Below, one piece after another: positions 1-11,800 of a stretch of 64,000 bases of DNA. The DNA is from Vicia villosa (taxonomy: Eukaryota; Streptophyta; Magnoliopsida; Fabales; Fabaceae), in the NCBI RefSeq assembly GCF_029867415.1, contig NW_026705178.1, positions 624,501 to 688,500 on the forward strand, written 5' to 3'. Both the position numbers and the translations under genes were made by a program. Within the stretch, counting starts at the first letter, position 1, and each line of letters opens with the position of its first letter. The notes beneath the pieces were generated by a model. The model saw nothing but the letters and a program-made list of their open reading frames with translations, searched no databases and had not been told where the DNA came from.

Positions 1-320
1 TAATATTCTCCATTGTTGTCTTCAAGTCTTCCTTTTATAGCCAAAAGGAAGTCCGTTGAAGTGTAGAATGGGATTGCTAAATTCCAACTGTTTTGTTTTC
101 AACGGTCAGTGATGGAGTGGTCGACAACATAGTACAACAGTACAATCCATTTGCCACCTTATCTGGGAGGTAGAAACATATGTACCTCTTATTATCCTCC
201 AGTTAAGTATGTGGATAAGTCACACATTCTTTATTTAAGTCGCAGGCATAAGTTACATATCCACAAGAATCAAAACATCAGTGTAAGTCACATACCTTCC
301 CATGCATACGTCACACACAT

Positions 321-321
321 A

Positions 322-380
<59 letters not shown>
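321..380. repeat. (TA)n microsatellite
   Basis: Alternating TA tract of about 60 bp, preceded by a short CA/TG-rich stretch. In copy 2 the matching place (22676-22764) has (CA)n followed by (TA)n, so the tract differs in length and composition between the two copies. Confidence 0.95.
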
Positions 381-382
<2 letters not shown>

Positions 383-420
383 GCCACAAGCTATAGAGAA
401 TAAATGAAATATTCCTCTAT

Positions 421-816
421 CGAAACTATCGAGAAACACCGTATATCCTTCAATTGAATCAACATAACTTACTACACACATGTGATACTAATCCCCAATC
501 ATACCGGATTTCTCCATGCATTCACTTTAGTATACAAGATGTCATCTTACGAGTGCGATTTCATTATCTACTTCATCCATATACAACATCAACCATAATA
601 TAGGCACAAATATTATATCGAAACTATCGAGAAACACCATATATCCTTCAATTGGATCAACATAACTTACTACACGCATGTGATACTGATCCCCAGTCAT
701 ACCAGATTTCTCCATGCATTCACTTTGGTATACAAGATGCTATCTTACGAGTGTGATTTCATTATCTACTTCATCCATATACAACATCAACCATAATATA
801 GGCACTAATATTATAT
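421..816. repeat. 198-bp tandem repeat, two units (copy 1)
   Basis: Two adjacent units of 198 bp start at 421 and 619, each opening with CGAAACTATCGAGAAACACC. They differ at only a few positions. The same two-unit array is present in the second copy at 22806 and 23004, so the tandem duplication is older than the spread of the element. Function unknown. Confidence 0.85.
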
Positions 817-1331
817 GAGTTACACTTTTCAATGCCTCCTTAAGTTACATATCCTAGAAACTCATGATTGATGTAAGAATTCTTAGCCAAGGAGTGGTTA
901 TATATTACTCATCAATGATATGTCACATCAGTTATAGAGGTTGAACTCACAACCTTTTGGTATATGAGATAACTCCTTCTTACCAACCGAGTTAACCTTC
1001 TTTAGTATTCGGTAGGGGTGTGTACTGATTGAGTGTGACTATATTTTTCCTAACCTGTAATATCAAATGTCACTTTAATTACTCTATTTGTTGTCAGTTG
1101 AGATAGTTTGAGCTCTTATGTGCTCTATTTGTTGTCATTGTGCAACCATATGAGAGCGCCGCATGCGACTGAAGTGGCAGTCTGCCACATTACACCTTGT
1201 ATCCCACTATTGTCTTCCTTGTACGAAGATTCATCTATTCTATGCTGCATAATTGTGTGTTTGCGCTACTTTATATGGGCTTGATGTGATTTCATGATCC
1301 AATGCAACATGCAAAATCATAATCCCTGGTC

Positions 1332-1339
1332 TATAAATA
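1332..1339 (+). promoter_or_regulatory. TATA-box-like site in repeat
   Basis: TATAAATA on the plus strand in a setting that resembles an LTR promoter, conserved in copy 2 near 23736. The block 820-1740 has no coding capacity and may be an LTR of another element inserted in the gag region. No transcription start can be shown. Confidence 0.3.
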
Positions 1340-1749
1340 GAGCTACATTGAATATTGAAAGAGTTCAACAAAAATTTCCAAGATACCATTACAAGAGTCC
1401 AAGTGTGTGGATAGTGGAAGTGTGAACGAGTGTTCTTTCCTCAACCAATTTTGTGCCAGCTGATAACCATTGGTGCGACTGAAGTCGTCTATTGAAGATT
1501 AACCATCTCAAGTCATTCTCCAAGTTCCTCTTAGGTTTATATCTTTTGTTTATTTATCGTCTTAAGATGTTTCCTTTGAGAACCATGTTTGTAGCCTGTA
1601 TTTAGCTCATTATGAGCTAAACCTTTTGAGTTGATCAATGTGAAATTAATATCAAAGTGTGTTTATGTTATATGATTTTCTAAAATCTTCCATTATTCTC
1701 TGTTCTACGAGAATTCTCGACGAGAACCCTCAAATATTCTTGACTTCTG

Positions 1750-1870
1750 GTGACTTTAGTCAACACCTCCATGAGTTAGGCCATCCGCGTGTTCATCTGT
1801 TCCACCAACTAAGATTGCATTTCAGCCATCTGTTCTTGAATCTATTCCATCTCACGTCTTTGGTTACTCT
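1750..1870 (-). pseudogene. Gag N-terminal remnant (Ogre-like)
   Basis: A minus-strand reading gives EQMAEMQ, a stop, LVEQMNTRMA, a stop, then LMEVLTKVT. This repetitive E/Q/M heptad pattern resembles the N-terminus of legume Ogre/Tat gag proteins. At least two in-frame stops break it. The equivalent remnant in copy 2 lies near 24145-24270. Confidence 0.5.
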
Positions 1871-2276
1871 GAGTCGGATATTGGTGAGTTGTCTTCTTCA
1901 GAAAACTTTTGGCAATAAAACAGCAAGGGATAAGAAAGGTGATCTGCAAAACCTGTAATGCATGAAAATGAATGATATGCATGGTATAAATGCAATGTTT
2001 GTCAGTTTCCAGGTATCCAAAAGTTTATCCAACCCTTGAACATGGCATACAACAAGATGTAGAAAATAATCAGATCGCAAGATAGCAGTATATCGAGCAA
2101 GCAAGCATAATTTCATTCAGAGAACCAGCAATCTGGAAGAGTTCATACAGGAAAATGGGGCAATGCCGTACAACGAAGTACATACTTATAAGGCATACAA
2201 AATAGATCAAGTACATCACAAATACGACCCCACCCAACAATCCCGGAGTGATAAAAAATCAACAATAAATAGAAAA

Positions 2277-3340
2277 CTATAAGTATTCTTCCGGATCGTT
2301 ACGGGACTCAAGGTACTGGTAGTGTGCTATCAATGTTTTACATTTGGGACAATATGGTAATGGGGCCGTCATTGGTGCACCTTCTACCTCCCTCAGCTGA
2401 GACCTGAGCCTAGCATTTTCTTCAATGGCTCGGGACGACTTGGACTTTTTGTCTGCAGGTTGCTTCTCCAAGTCTTTGATCATCCACTTGTGATTGCTTT
2501 CCGATTTTTGTAACTTCAGACACTCCTGATGTTTCTTGCTCAACATTGATTCCACTTGTGCCTTCTTAAGTTTGTGAAGTGAATCTAACTTCTCAGCTCT
2601 TTCGTCAAAGAACTTCAGATTAGTCACCTGTTCTCTCTCCCGCAGTCGAAGATTCTTGACTGCAGCTTGCTTATAGTATTCAGTTGTCACATACTCGGAT
2701 AGGATCAAAGGTGGTTGTTCTTGCAGAGGCTCCATTCTGTCATACGACAATAATAGCTTTTTGACCCGCTCTTGAACTCATTCGATGAAAGGTGTCAAAG
2801 AAATGGCATAATTCGATGTAAGGCATCAAAGCAATGACATCCTTCTGACCAAGCCAAGCTCCATATCTCCTATGGATTTTGTCCCATGCGACTACCACTC
2901 TTATCAATATTGTTGGATTGGTTCCTTTCTCAATACAGATTGTTTCCTCCACTTCTTTGTCCAAAGTTTTATCTTTCAGAACATAGCCCAACTGGAGGAG
3001 AGAAAGCACCGGATTATAGTTGATACAACCCTTAGTCCCAATGAGAGAAACGTTGTTGAATTTTCCGCAGTTGTCGATAACATCCGAAATATCAATCATG
3101 TACTTCTGCCATTGGATGTCGTAAGAAGTGAGCGACATGACCCTCTGATTCCACCAGAGAGTCTTTTTGGTATCCTAAAAATGTCCCTTGACAGGAAAAA
3201 GAGACAAAAACTGTCTCTTGAACAACAATTGAAGGCAACTGTTTATAGCCCCACCTTTTATGTGCCTGGAATGGATAGCAAAAACTAACGTTGAAAGTCT
3301 TCAAATTAGGACCGACAACAATGGAACTCAACTCTTCCAA
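2277..3340 (-). pseudogene. Ogre ORF1-type protein remnant (DUF7745-like)
   Basis: Three overlapping minus-strand reading frames (3340-3092, 3138-2740, 2750-2277) together make one protein broken by frameshifts. The middle part contains LIGTKGCINYNPVLSLLQLG and a W-x-K-I-H-R-R-Y-G-x-W-L-G-x-K pattern, typical of the protein encoded before gag in legume Ogre elements. The C-terminal part is charged, predicted coiled coil, and ends in a Cys-Pro-Lys-Cys pair. The role of the intact protein is unknown. Copy 2 has an 18-codon in-frame block (GAGPSVARVQKRSGDTM region) that is missing here. Family assignment is from memory of the motif. Confidence 0.6.
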
Positions 3341-4181
3341 GGGTGACAGAGATTCACGAAAAAAATTGTAGGTGCAGGTATGTATTTTGGATTATTTAAA
3401 AGTATCTGCTTTGACTTGCATCTTTCAGCACAAATAAACTCTTGAATGGCCCTGGAAAAATGACATGCAAATGCTCGTTATTTTTATATTTATATATATA
3501 TATATATCAATTTTTAAAAAAGTAAATATGCCATGATGCAACATGGTGGGACCCAATGCATCCATACTGGATATGTCTTGGCTGCCGAGAAATCACATGG
3601 CACATGTTCAAAGGTTCGACGTAGTTTTGAAACACCACAGAAACCACAAGTCACCAACGAAACAGGTCACCGTTGGAACCAGAACATATAGCCACTAACA
3701 AAACATAGTCACAGACGGTACCTGTACCTGTAAAGAATCATCCCTCCCCACTCACGGGTGTAGTCTAGGTCAGAGTAAGGTCAAGAGAAATGCAGTATAC
3801 TGTCCTGGAAGTAATACCGTCACCACACGGCTGTGGGTGACGATAATACCCTCATTTGAAACCACTACTCTACTCGTTGCACACAGGGTTCAATCTCATG
3901 AGACGTACACCTCAGAGAAAACCATGAATCTAATCTATCCTAGGGTTCCTAAGTTCACTCATAGCCTGTGTATTGGGCCTTTTACCTTATAGAACAATTC
4001 CACCCGCCAAGGAAAATCCAGACAGTCCAAAACTATGATGCAAAAAAGTAAAGGCGCAAATATGATGCAATGCAAACAGGTAAATATAAAAAGAAATAAA
4101 GAAATAAATACCCAAAGACAATAAACAAGCAAGCGCTAGTATTGACTCGCATAGGGAATGGACCAACAAGAGGTCAATCTA

Positions 4182-4199
4182 TCCCCAGCAGAGTCGCCA
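4182..4199 (-). other. Primer-binding site, tRNA-Arg type (copy 1)
   Basis: On the minus strand TGGCGACTCTGCTGGGGA. The first nine bases match the complement of a plant tRNA-Arg 3' end including CCA, the primer used by Ogre-type elements. It lies 2 nt from the LTR end (CA at 4202-4203 read in reverse). Confidence 0.75.
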
Positions 4200-4309
4200 G
4201 CTGTTGCTTTTCCTTCCCTATAATGGCATAGACATTAATATGAATTCTACCGAATAATTAATCTTATTTGTAAAAGACTTTAGGCTACAAGTACCTTGTT
4301 GTTTTTTTT

Positions 4310-4850
4310 AATGTTAAATGCGTTATTTTGGTCTTAAAAAAATATTTTATAAAAAAAATTAATGTTAAATGTGCTATTTTTTAAACAATAATAATAAATT
4401 TTTAAGAGCAATAGTAAGAGTGCTCCTGGAACTCTATTTAAGAGTTTAAAAACTTATGATTTTGTTTTAAAATATTTGTATTAAATGTATTAAAAATTGA
4501 AATAACTTAATTTAAAAAAAAATAAATACTAATATGTTTTTGTTTGGGAATACTTGTATTCAATTAATTGAAAATTAAAGTAAAATTTATTTAAGAATTT
4601 TTACTTGAAATTTTTAAAAGAGTGTCATTGAAATTCTCGTTAACATGATCTAATATTTAATTTTAACATGAAGTGCATTTTTCCGTTTCTTTTCGTTTAT
4701 TAGACCAAATAAATTATTTTTTTTTACTCAACTGTCGTCTCTTATAAAAAATTGTAGATAGTATTTACTATATCAAATCTCTATTTTAATATTATTTAAT
4801 AGATTTGTCATTTTGATAAGATTATTAACTAATTTGAATAATTTAGTGTA
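4310..4850 (-). other. Orphan DEFL-type upstream region
   Basis: Read on the minus strand, 4850-4650 and 4398-4310 match the distal upstream region of DEFL gene 3 (57465-57790), including a short TIR-bearing MITE and the block around ACGCATTTAACATTAAAA. A stretch of about 250 bp (about 4398-4650) is an extra insertion compared with the DEFL3 copy. Similarity stops at about 4310, where the proximal promoter and gene should follow; instead there is about 100 bp of unrelated sequence and then the Ogre relic. Confidence 0.6.
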
Positions 4851-5448
4851 AGTGGGCAAATTTAAAATATGTAATCACAATTTTAATATTTTTTAAGAAA
4901 ATGATTAATTGTATTAATTCTAATAATAAAATAAATATTATTTATTAAAAATCTTATTAATAATAGATAGTGGAGTAATTACATGAATACAATAAATAAA
5001 GAAGAACAAGTTAGACAAAATAAATAATAAATATTACAATGATATTTTAAAATGACAAATAATTAGAGACAAATAAAAATTGAAGACGGCATCTATTATG
5101 AAACAGAGGAGTAATGGATATGTTAAAAAGGAAACAATTTATTAATTCAAAAGTAAAATAATATAACAAATTCAGTCAAATGCTTCGACAAAATAAATCA
5201 ATTGAATATTTATTTAGAACTTTTATTAAATTATGTTCTAAAAACTGTATTATTTTGAAAAATGAAACTTTTATTTTTAATAAATATTACCTCTATTCTT
5301 TATTATAAGAGTCTCTTGAATTTTTTTCTTGTCTATTTTATGGGATCTTTTTACTTTTAAAGTGCATTAATTATTTTATTTCAAACATCTTTAATTATAT
5401 CACATATTTTTCTTCAATTAATAATAAATACACATATGTGAAAATCAA
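4851..5448. other. AT-rich spacer, no gene seen
   Basis: Very AT-rich non-coding sequence. It includes a degenerate MITE-like end near 5280-5340 (TTATTATAAGAGTCTCTT), but no paired end could be fixed. No coding potential on either strand. Confidence 0.6.
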
Positions 5449-5846
5449 GAGTGAAGATTCATTTTAGTTCTTCACAAAAATCGCAGAGGTCATATTAGTC
5501 CGTGAGAAAAAAAATTCATATCAAATTCCTTATGAAATCTAACCGAGACATGTTAGTCCCTCTACTAATATTTTCTCAAACCAATTTTTTCTTACTTTTG
5601 AACCGTGACTGGACTATCCGGGAAGACTCATTTTAGTCCTCACAAATATGGTTGAGTCCAAAAAAATGGGTCTTCATTGACCGTGCAGACACGGTTTAAA
5701 AGTAAGAAAAAAACCGGATCAAAAAAAAAATAGTTGAGGGACTTACATGACGTTAAATTTTATAAGAGATTTAATAGCGATTTTTTTCTCTCTGGACTAA
5801 TATGACCTCTGTAATTTTTGTGAGGGATTAAAATTGACCTTCCCTC
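5449..5846. mobile_element. Foldback element, MULE-type, 398 bp
   Basis: Begins GAGTGAAGATTC and ends in the inverted equivalent. The two halves are imperfect inverted repeats of about 170 bp around 5650. It is flanked by a perfect 9-bp direct repeat GAAAATCAA (5440-5448 and 5847-5855), the target-site length typical of Mutator-like elements. Same family as 8003-8715 and 42120-43318. No coding capacity, so it must have moved using an enzyme encoded elsewhere. Confidence 0.75.
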
Positions 5847-5855
5847 GAAAATCAA

Positions 5856-6585
5856 TTATTTCTCTCTTGGAAATAAATTTGTAAAATTGTACAAATATTC
5901 AATAAATTTAATACTATAACCAATTTTATTAATTAGCGTAATTTTATCTACAAAATCTTATATTTTTTTTAGTTACAGAAGGAAAATATACTGAATCTTA
6001 TATTTAGAGTAAAAAATTATTTTTTAAATTCATTTTTTATATTAAAAATTTATTAAATTAAAAATAGAGGACGTAAACCAATCAGGAAGGGAAAGAGTGA
6101 GGAAAAAAAGATGCTACCCTGGAAAGGATATTATAATTAAATTGTCTGGTGTTTCATTTTGTCTTATCAATCACTTTCATAAAAGACATTCATTTTATGG
6201 TGAAACGATATTATAAGTATCTCGTATAAGTGTCTTTCCTTCTTCTCATATGTCCCTACTTTGATATCCTACGATCTTTATCGTTTAGGTTTTTCAATAT
6301 TAAGTCATAAGTAATTAAGATTAAATTATCAGTTAAAATAATAGTACTAATATGAGTCCTAAGAGCACATATTAAAATTTAAATATGATTTTTTTTTAAT
6401 TATTTATTTTTTCATTAAAAATTAATAATTAATATATTTATTATTTTCCAATATAAATTTTCTATATTTAATTTTCTTAACATTTATTCCAAGGGCACAT
6501 ATTCATATTTATATATGTGGCACTTCAAGATGATGTATTTGAATATGTGCATCTTTTCAAAATTTGAATCTTGAATCTTGTATAG

Positions 6586-6643
<58 letters not shown>

Positions 6644-7240
6644 ACAATTTTATTCAATTGCAAAAAAATTATAGCACATTATATAATATCCAATAAAATT
6701 CATCCATATGACATAATACTTTATAACACCTTATATCCATAAATTACATAAGGTGAAAATGATATAAAATGAAATAAGAATCAATACTTAATCTTAAAAT
6801 TATTTAAACACACTGGTCTAGTAGCAGTACTAGTGTTGTTAAATAATTTTATTTTCAAAAAAAAATTGGGGTTAGTAGTGAAATATTAATTTTATGTTTT
6901 TATTTAAAATAAATAATAAATTATAAACGACCACAAATGATAAATCAATGGGTTGAGTCAATGACTATACATGTTAAAAAAATCATACCCGATACTTGAA
7001 TCCAAACTATACATATTATTGTGGATTAGATTGAATATGTCCATAAATGAATAAGTTCGAGTAAATTTTGAGTTTGTTCGATTTGAATTAGAAGGTTTGC
7101 GGATCGATCGATCTATGAACACCCATTGACTGTCTTTTGTTGAAGGAAAAACAAAATAAATAATTTTAAATTTGTGGTTGGACCACACATTAAAAAACCC
7201 AAGTTTATGTATTTATTTTGAACTTATTTTGACAGTATTT
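5856..7240. other. AT-rich spacer with (TA)n tract
   Basis: Non-coding AT-rich sequence with a (TA)n tract at about 6587-6641. The part 6900-7200 contains a degenerate repeat-like stretch around GGATCGATCGATC, but no boundaries could be fixed. No gene seen. Confidence 0.6.
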
Positions 7241-7270
7241 GTACATTAACTTGTACGAAGACATAAAATG

Positions 7271-7825
7271 CTATATTCCACAGCAACATTGGCCTCCTTC
7301 ACAGGAGTTACCGAAAGTGATGCCTTTCTTTTTACAACTTTGATTACATTCTTGAGGATGAGCTGGACACAAATCGGGTCGTTTCTCACAAAATCTCGGT
7401 GAAGGAATGTCATCAAATCTTTCTTTTGTTCCAGCCACTTTATATGTGCCTACAATTGTATATAAGAATTAATATCAGATTATATAATAATTTTTAGGAA
7501 TTATCTTATCATTGGCTAATAAATGTTTATCAAAATTATATTATGAGTAGAAAGAAATATTTGTTATCGATTTGAAAGACACTCTTTATGTTTTAACAAT
7601 CGACAATTTCAATTACAACATCATAAAATAAAATATTATTCACATAAAAGGATTTTGTTCGTATTATGATAGAGATACAATCATATGATAAATTATTTTA
7701 GATAAAAATTTAAATCAATTTAACATAGAAAAATAACATGTAAATTTAATGATACCTTGAGTCAAAACAGAAACGATGCACAGAATTGCAATAAAGAGAT
7801 ACATATGGTTGATCCGGGTAGCCAT
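7271..7825 (-). CDS. DEFL1: secreted defensin-like cysteine-rich peptide
   Basis: Two-exon gene encoding 82 residues. Exon 1 is 7825-7756 (70 nt), exon 2 is 7449-7271; the intron has GT and AG ends. Exon 1 encodes an N-terminal signal peptide (MATRINHMYLFIAILCIVSV and a few more residues); the intron falls just at the signal/mature boundary, as in legume NCR and other DEFL genes. The mature part has eight cysteines spaced C-x6-C-x6-C-x3-C-x10-C-x4-C-C-C and ends CCCGI. Such peptides are exported through the secretory pathway and act in defence, reproduction or, in galegoid legumes, in nodules on the bacterial symbiont; which applies here is unknown. The triple-Cys end differs from the 4- or 6-Cys NCR pattern. 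DEFL3 is its close paralogue. Confidence 0.85.
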
Positions 7826-7865
7826 GTTTTCACTTTTCAATGAAAATCAACAAATAGTTAGGGAC

Positions 7866-7995
7866 TATTTATAGAGACAAGTAGGAATATAGTAGTTATG
7901 GAAATCAATTAAACAAAAGGTTAAATGAGCATATAATATCTTATCAGTTTTGTTTTGGTCAAAAAGAAATATTTTCTGATTTCATTTTTTTAAAT
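7866..7995 (-). promoter_or_regulatory. DEFL1 proximal promoter
   Basis: TATAAATA lies at 7873-7866, 41 bp upstream of the ATG. Further upstream a block matching the DEFL3 promoter carries a W-box core TTGACC (7962-7957) within ATTTCTTTTTGACCAAAACA. Similarity to DEFL3 continues through the ATTTAACC and TACTTGTCT stretches. The promoter is cut off at about 8002 by an inserted foldback element. W-boxes bind WRKY factors; that this one does is inference. Confidence 0.65.
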
Positions 7996-8002
7996 TTAAT
8001 TT

Positions 8003-8715
8003 GAGTAAAGACCCAATCCCTCATTAAAAACTAAATAACAAAATCTGATTTAATCCCTTATAAAATTTAACTAAGTCAATTTAATTTTTATGTTAATATT
8101 TTTTTTAAACTGATTTAAAATTTAAAAATAAATCTAATAAAATGTAAATCCTAAATATAATTAATCATATAGAAATTATTTAATTAATATTTAAATAAAT
8201 TACTATTAAATTAATTTTTTATTATTATGTTTGAATTAACTAAAAACTTTTAAAAATTAATTGATTGCTTAGTTAGAACTTATTAATTATTATTTAATTT
8301 TAAATAATTTAATATTTATTTGTGTTATTTTATTTCAATTAAATATTATTTAATTAAATTCAATTTAATTAATTATATTTAATATTTAAATTTGGTTATT
8401 TTATTTTTAAATTGTGTATTATTTGAAAAAGATAATTATTTTTATGTGTTTTTTGAAATGAATAAATGATTAAATATTTATTTTGAATTATTAAATTATG
8501 TAATCCTCATTAATAATAATTGGTATAGTTGTAAAATGACTATTATTTACTCGTAGGGGACTTGGGTTCGAGATCTATGGTTACAAATTTTGTAGTGTTA
8601 AATTTTTTTGTTGCGGGGCATCGAACCGTGGTTCTTCCTACCAAGTCCAGCGTCAATCACCCTCGACCAACTAACGATTAGTGGGTTTTGTGGGGGATAA
8701 AAGGGTTTTTAACTC
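8003..8715. mobile_element. Foldback element, MULE-type, diverged, about 713 bp
   Basis: Left end GAGTAAAGACCC and right end TTTTTAACTC are diverged forms of the termini of the 5449 and 42120 elements. Internal sequence (GGGGACTTGGGTTCGAGATC near 8555) matches the interior of the 42120 element. Flanking 9-mers ATTTAATTT (7994-8002) and TTTTAATTT (8716-8724) match at 8 of 9. It inserted about 130 bp upstream of the DEFL1 TATA box. Confidence 0.6.
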
Positions 8716-8815
8716 TTTTAATTTTATTTTTTTTGGAACAAATATTAACTTTTATTAATCCCAAAAGCAATGAAGTACATCCGATCCTAGGATCCAGGAA
8801 AACAAAAAAACCATA

Positions 8816-11800
8816 TCACTCTATGCAAAGAGTATTATCATCAAAATGAGACCTAAGTACTCTATTGCTAGAACACCTAGTATAGATTATGAATTTAATA
8901 CTCCTGAGAAGTTGATTATCAATTGGCTCTTTGCTGAAAATAACAGAGTTCCTATGAGACCAAATAGCATATATGCATTCAGCTGCTGCCACCTTCAATA
9001 TGTTCCTGCGCCAGCCTTTCTTCGACACTTCACAAACTAGCCAGTTTTGCTCCTGATGCCATGGTGCTGGCCTGCGATTATATCCTAGCCAAGACAGAAT
9101 ATCCAGCCAGATCTTGCTAGTCCATTGGCATCCAAAGTACAGGTGATCAATGGTTTCATGTGCTGTACAGAAAGCACAAAGTAAATCAGTCTGAATACCA
9201 AATTTTTGGATGCGGCACTTTGTACTAACTCTGCCCATCAATGCTAGCCACAAATGAAATTTTGCTCGAGGCCTTGCCAAGTTTTTATACAAAATTTTCC
9301 TCCAAGGGACAATACCTCTCTCACCCCTAAGGCACTGATACATCTTATTTGTGTGGTATTTACCATTCTGCACTGCCTCAGTCCAATGCTTGGTATGTGA
9401 TACTATGTCCCTGCAGTTGCATAAGCTCTTCATCAAGCTTGAATCTCCTACTCTTGCCTGCCAAGTCATAAAATTCAGGTTTTTCAAATAGTAAATATTA
9501 ATCCATTTCACCCAAAGTTTATCTGCTTTTGCCTGAATATTCCAAGTTAATTTGCCCAGTGTAGCAACATTCCACTCCTTCAATGCAGTAATATTCAGGC
9601 CTCCTGAGTTCTTGGGTTCACACATTTTGTCCCATGCAACAGGAGCTTTCCTAGTGATCTCAGCTCCACCACTCCATATAAAACTTCTGCATATTGCCTC
9701 AATGTGTTTAAGAATACATTTAGGCATAGGGAACACCTGCAGCCAATAGTTAGTGATGGCAAAGATGACACTTCTTACTAATTGGTGTTTTCCTGCATAG
9801 CTCAATAATCGAGCAGTCCAGTGAGTAATCTTTGACACAATACGATCAATAACAGGTCTGCACATGGAAACAGTTAGTTTTTTACTCACTAGAGGTATCC
9901 CCAGATATTTGAAGGGCAAGGCCCCTACTGCAAAACCAGTGGCATCAGTAATTTGCTTCTGAACATCCTCATGCACCCCTCCAAAATACACCTTGCATTT
10001 CGTGGGACTAGCTCTCAGACCAGTGGCTTCAGAGAAGTTCCTTATTGTTTCCATCAGCATTGTGACAGAGATCTTATCACCTCTAGTAAACAGCATAAGG
10101 TCATCTGCAAAACAAATGTTAACAATACCCAATTTGCCACATTTTGGGTGAAATTTGAAGGCAGGATTTTTCTGCATTTTCCTTAAGCATCTATGGAGGT
10201 ATTCCATGGTTAGGACAAATAAAAGGGGAGAAATTGGGTCACCTTGTCTAAGGCCCCTCTTTGCTGGGAGGTAATCACTGTAGTGCCCATTTATATTGTA
10301 TCTGTACGAAACAGTCATGACACAGAGCATGATCCATCTAATGAATTGTTGGGGAAAACTCATTTCTCTCATGATATCCTCAAGGGCTTGCCATTCTAAT
10401 GTATCATAGGCTTTCTGAATGTCAAGTTGAATAGTACACCTAGGGGAGATGTGTTTTCTAGTATATCCTCTTATAAGCTCTTGGGCAATGATAATGTTAT
10501 CCTGAATAACTTTGCCAGGTATGAAAGCTGACTGGCTGTAGTCTACCACAGTGTCTATCACCTTACTAAGCCTATTAGTCAGGATCTTGGAGATCACTTT
10601 GTACAAGGTAGTACAACAAGCAATCGGCCTAAAGTCTTTCACATGTTTAGCAGCAGGGAATTTGGGGATGAGGGTGACTAAAGCACAATTCATAGGCCTA
10701 TAGATTCTATTGCATTCAAAAAATTCATGAACTACACTTCTAACATCATTACCAATAACAGGCCAGGCAGTTTTAAAAAACTTAGAAGTGTACCCATCTA
10801 TACCTGGAGCTTTGTTCTCCCCAATACTTTTCAAGGCTTGAAGTATTTCAAGGTCTGCAACAGGAGCTATCAGCATCTCAGCATGGTGGTTTTGCATTTG
10901 TGGTCCTTCCCTCATAGCCTCAATGTCAATGTGGAGGAGGGAATTATTGTTAGTGCCAACCAGTTCTGTATAGAATCTCAACACTTCAGCCTCGAGTTCT
11001 TTGGTTTCAGTCAGCATCTTCCCTGTAAGGTCTTCCAAAGCAGTGATCCCTGTAGCTTTGTTCTTCCCCTTGATGATGGCATGGAAATAAGAATTATTTC
11101 CATCACCAAGTTTCAACCAGTTCACTTTTGCCCTCTGACTCAGAATTTGCTCTTCAGCCTCCATAGCTTTCAGAATCTCCTCTTTACATCGTTTTACCTC
11201 TTCTACATATTGTGTATTGGAGAGGTTAGTAGCTAGTAGGTCTTCAGCTTGCTTCAATTGTTCTCTTTTATTCTGCAAGTCCCTCACTCCTTCAGACATA
11301 TGTCTAGCAAGCTGTCTCATGTGTGGCTGCAACCTTTTGAGGTTCCACCATGTGTTATACATAGGAGTACCTGTATTTCTTGTCTTCCAACCATCTGTTA
11401 CACATTGCAAAAACAAAGGGTTAGTTGCACTATGGTTCAGGAATTTAAAGTGAGTTGCAGGCCGTGTCATTAGCTGATCCTTCAAATCCATTTTCAGAGG
11501 ATGATGGTCTGAAATATGGGCTCTAAGGATCTGCACTTCACTCCCGGGGAACTTCAAGAACCAATTAACATTACACAAGGCATGATCGATTCTGGAGTGC
11601 ACCAATCCATTTGACCATGTGAAGTGATTGCCTCCAGTCTCATGAGCATGTAATCCACTGTCTATCATCATCTCTTCCATGTCTTTAAATTCAGAATCTC
11701 TGACAATATTGCCTCCAACCCTGTCACTGTTAGTGAGAACATTGTTGAAATCTCCAATCACAAGCCACGGATCCTGGATGTTTTGGGCCAACTTCCTCAA

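Larger units (their letters stand above)
1..4201 (-). mobile_element. Ogre-like Ty3/gypsy retrotransposon relic, copy 1
   Basis: This segment is nearly identical to 22363-26689, in the same orientation. Read on the minus strand it starts at a primer-binding site (4182-4199), runs through an untranslated leader (about 3340-4180), a broken ORF1 (2277-3340) and a broken gag start (about 1750-1870), and then enters non-coding sequence that continues past the window edge. The order PBS, ORF1, gag is that of Ogre elements, which carry an extra ORF before gag. The 5' LTR is missing: similarity to copy 2 stops about 7 bp into the LTR, near 4208. Compared with copy 2 it lacks a 54-bp block in ORF1 and a 14-bp block near 1293. 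No reading frame is intact, so it is not autonomous. Confidence 0.75.

Noticed and set aside
151..396. ORF with a Tyr-Ile repeat tail
   Set aside because: It reads through a (TA)n tract; the same applies to ORFs at 19550-19738, 22514-22988 and 45842-46256. No real protein features.
421..816. Repeat array considered as CRISPR or satellite
   Set aside because: Only two units of 198 bp without spacers, in a eukaryotic retroelement; neither a CRISPR nor an extended satellite.
7271..7449. Assignment of DEFL1 as a typical NCR peptide
   Set aside because: Gene structure fits, but eight cysteines ending in CCC do not match the usual 4- or 6-Cys NCR pattern, so the wider name defensin-like was used.
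10727..11236. Plus-strand ORFs inside the LINE (also 8846, 9552, 9953, 11217, 12238)
   Set aside because: They lie opposite a 1115-codon reverse transcriptase frame with clear motifs and are shadows of it.
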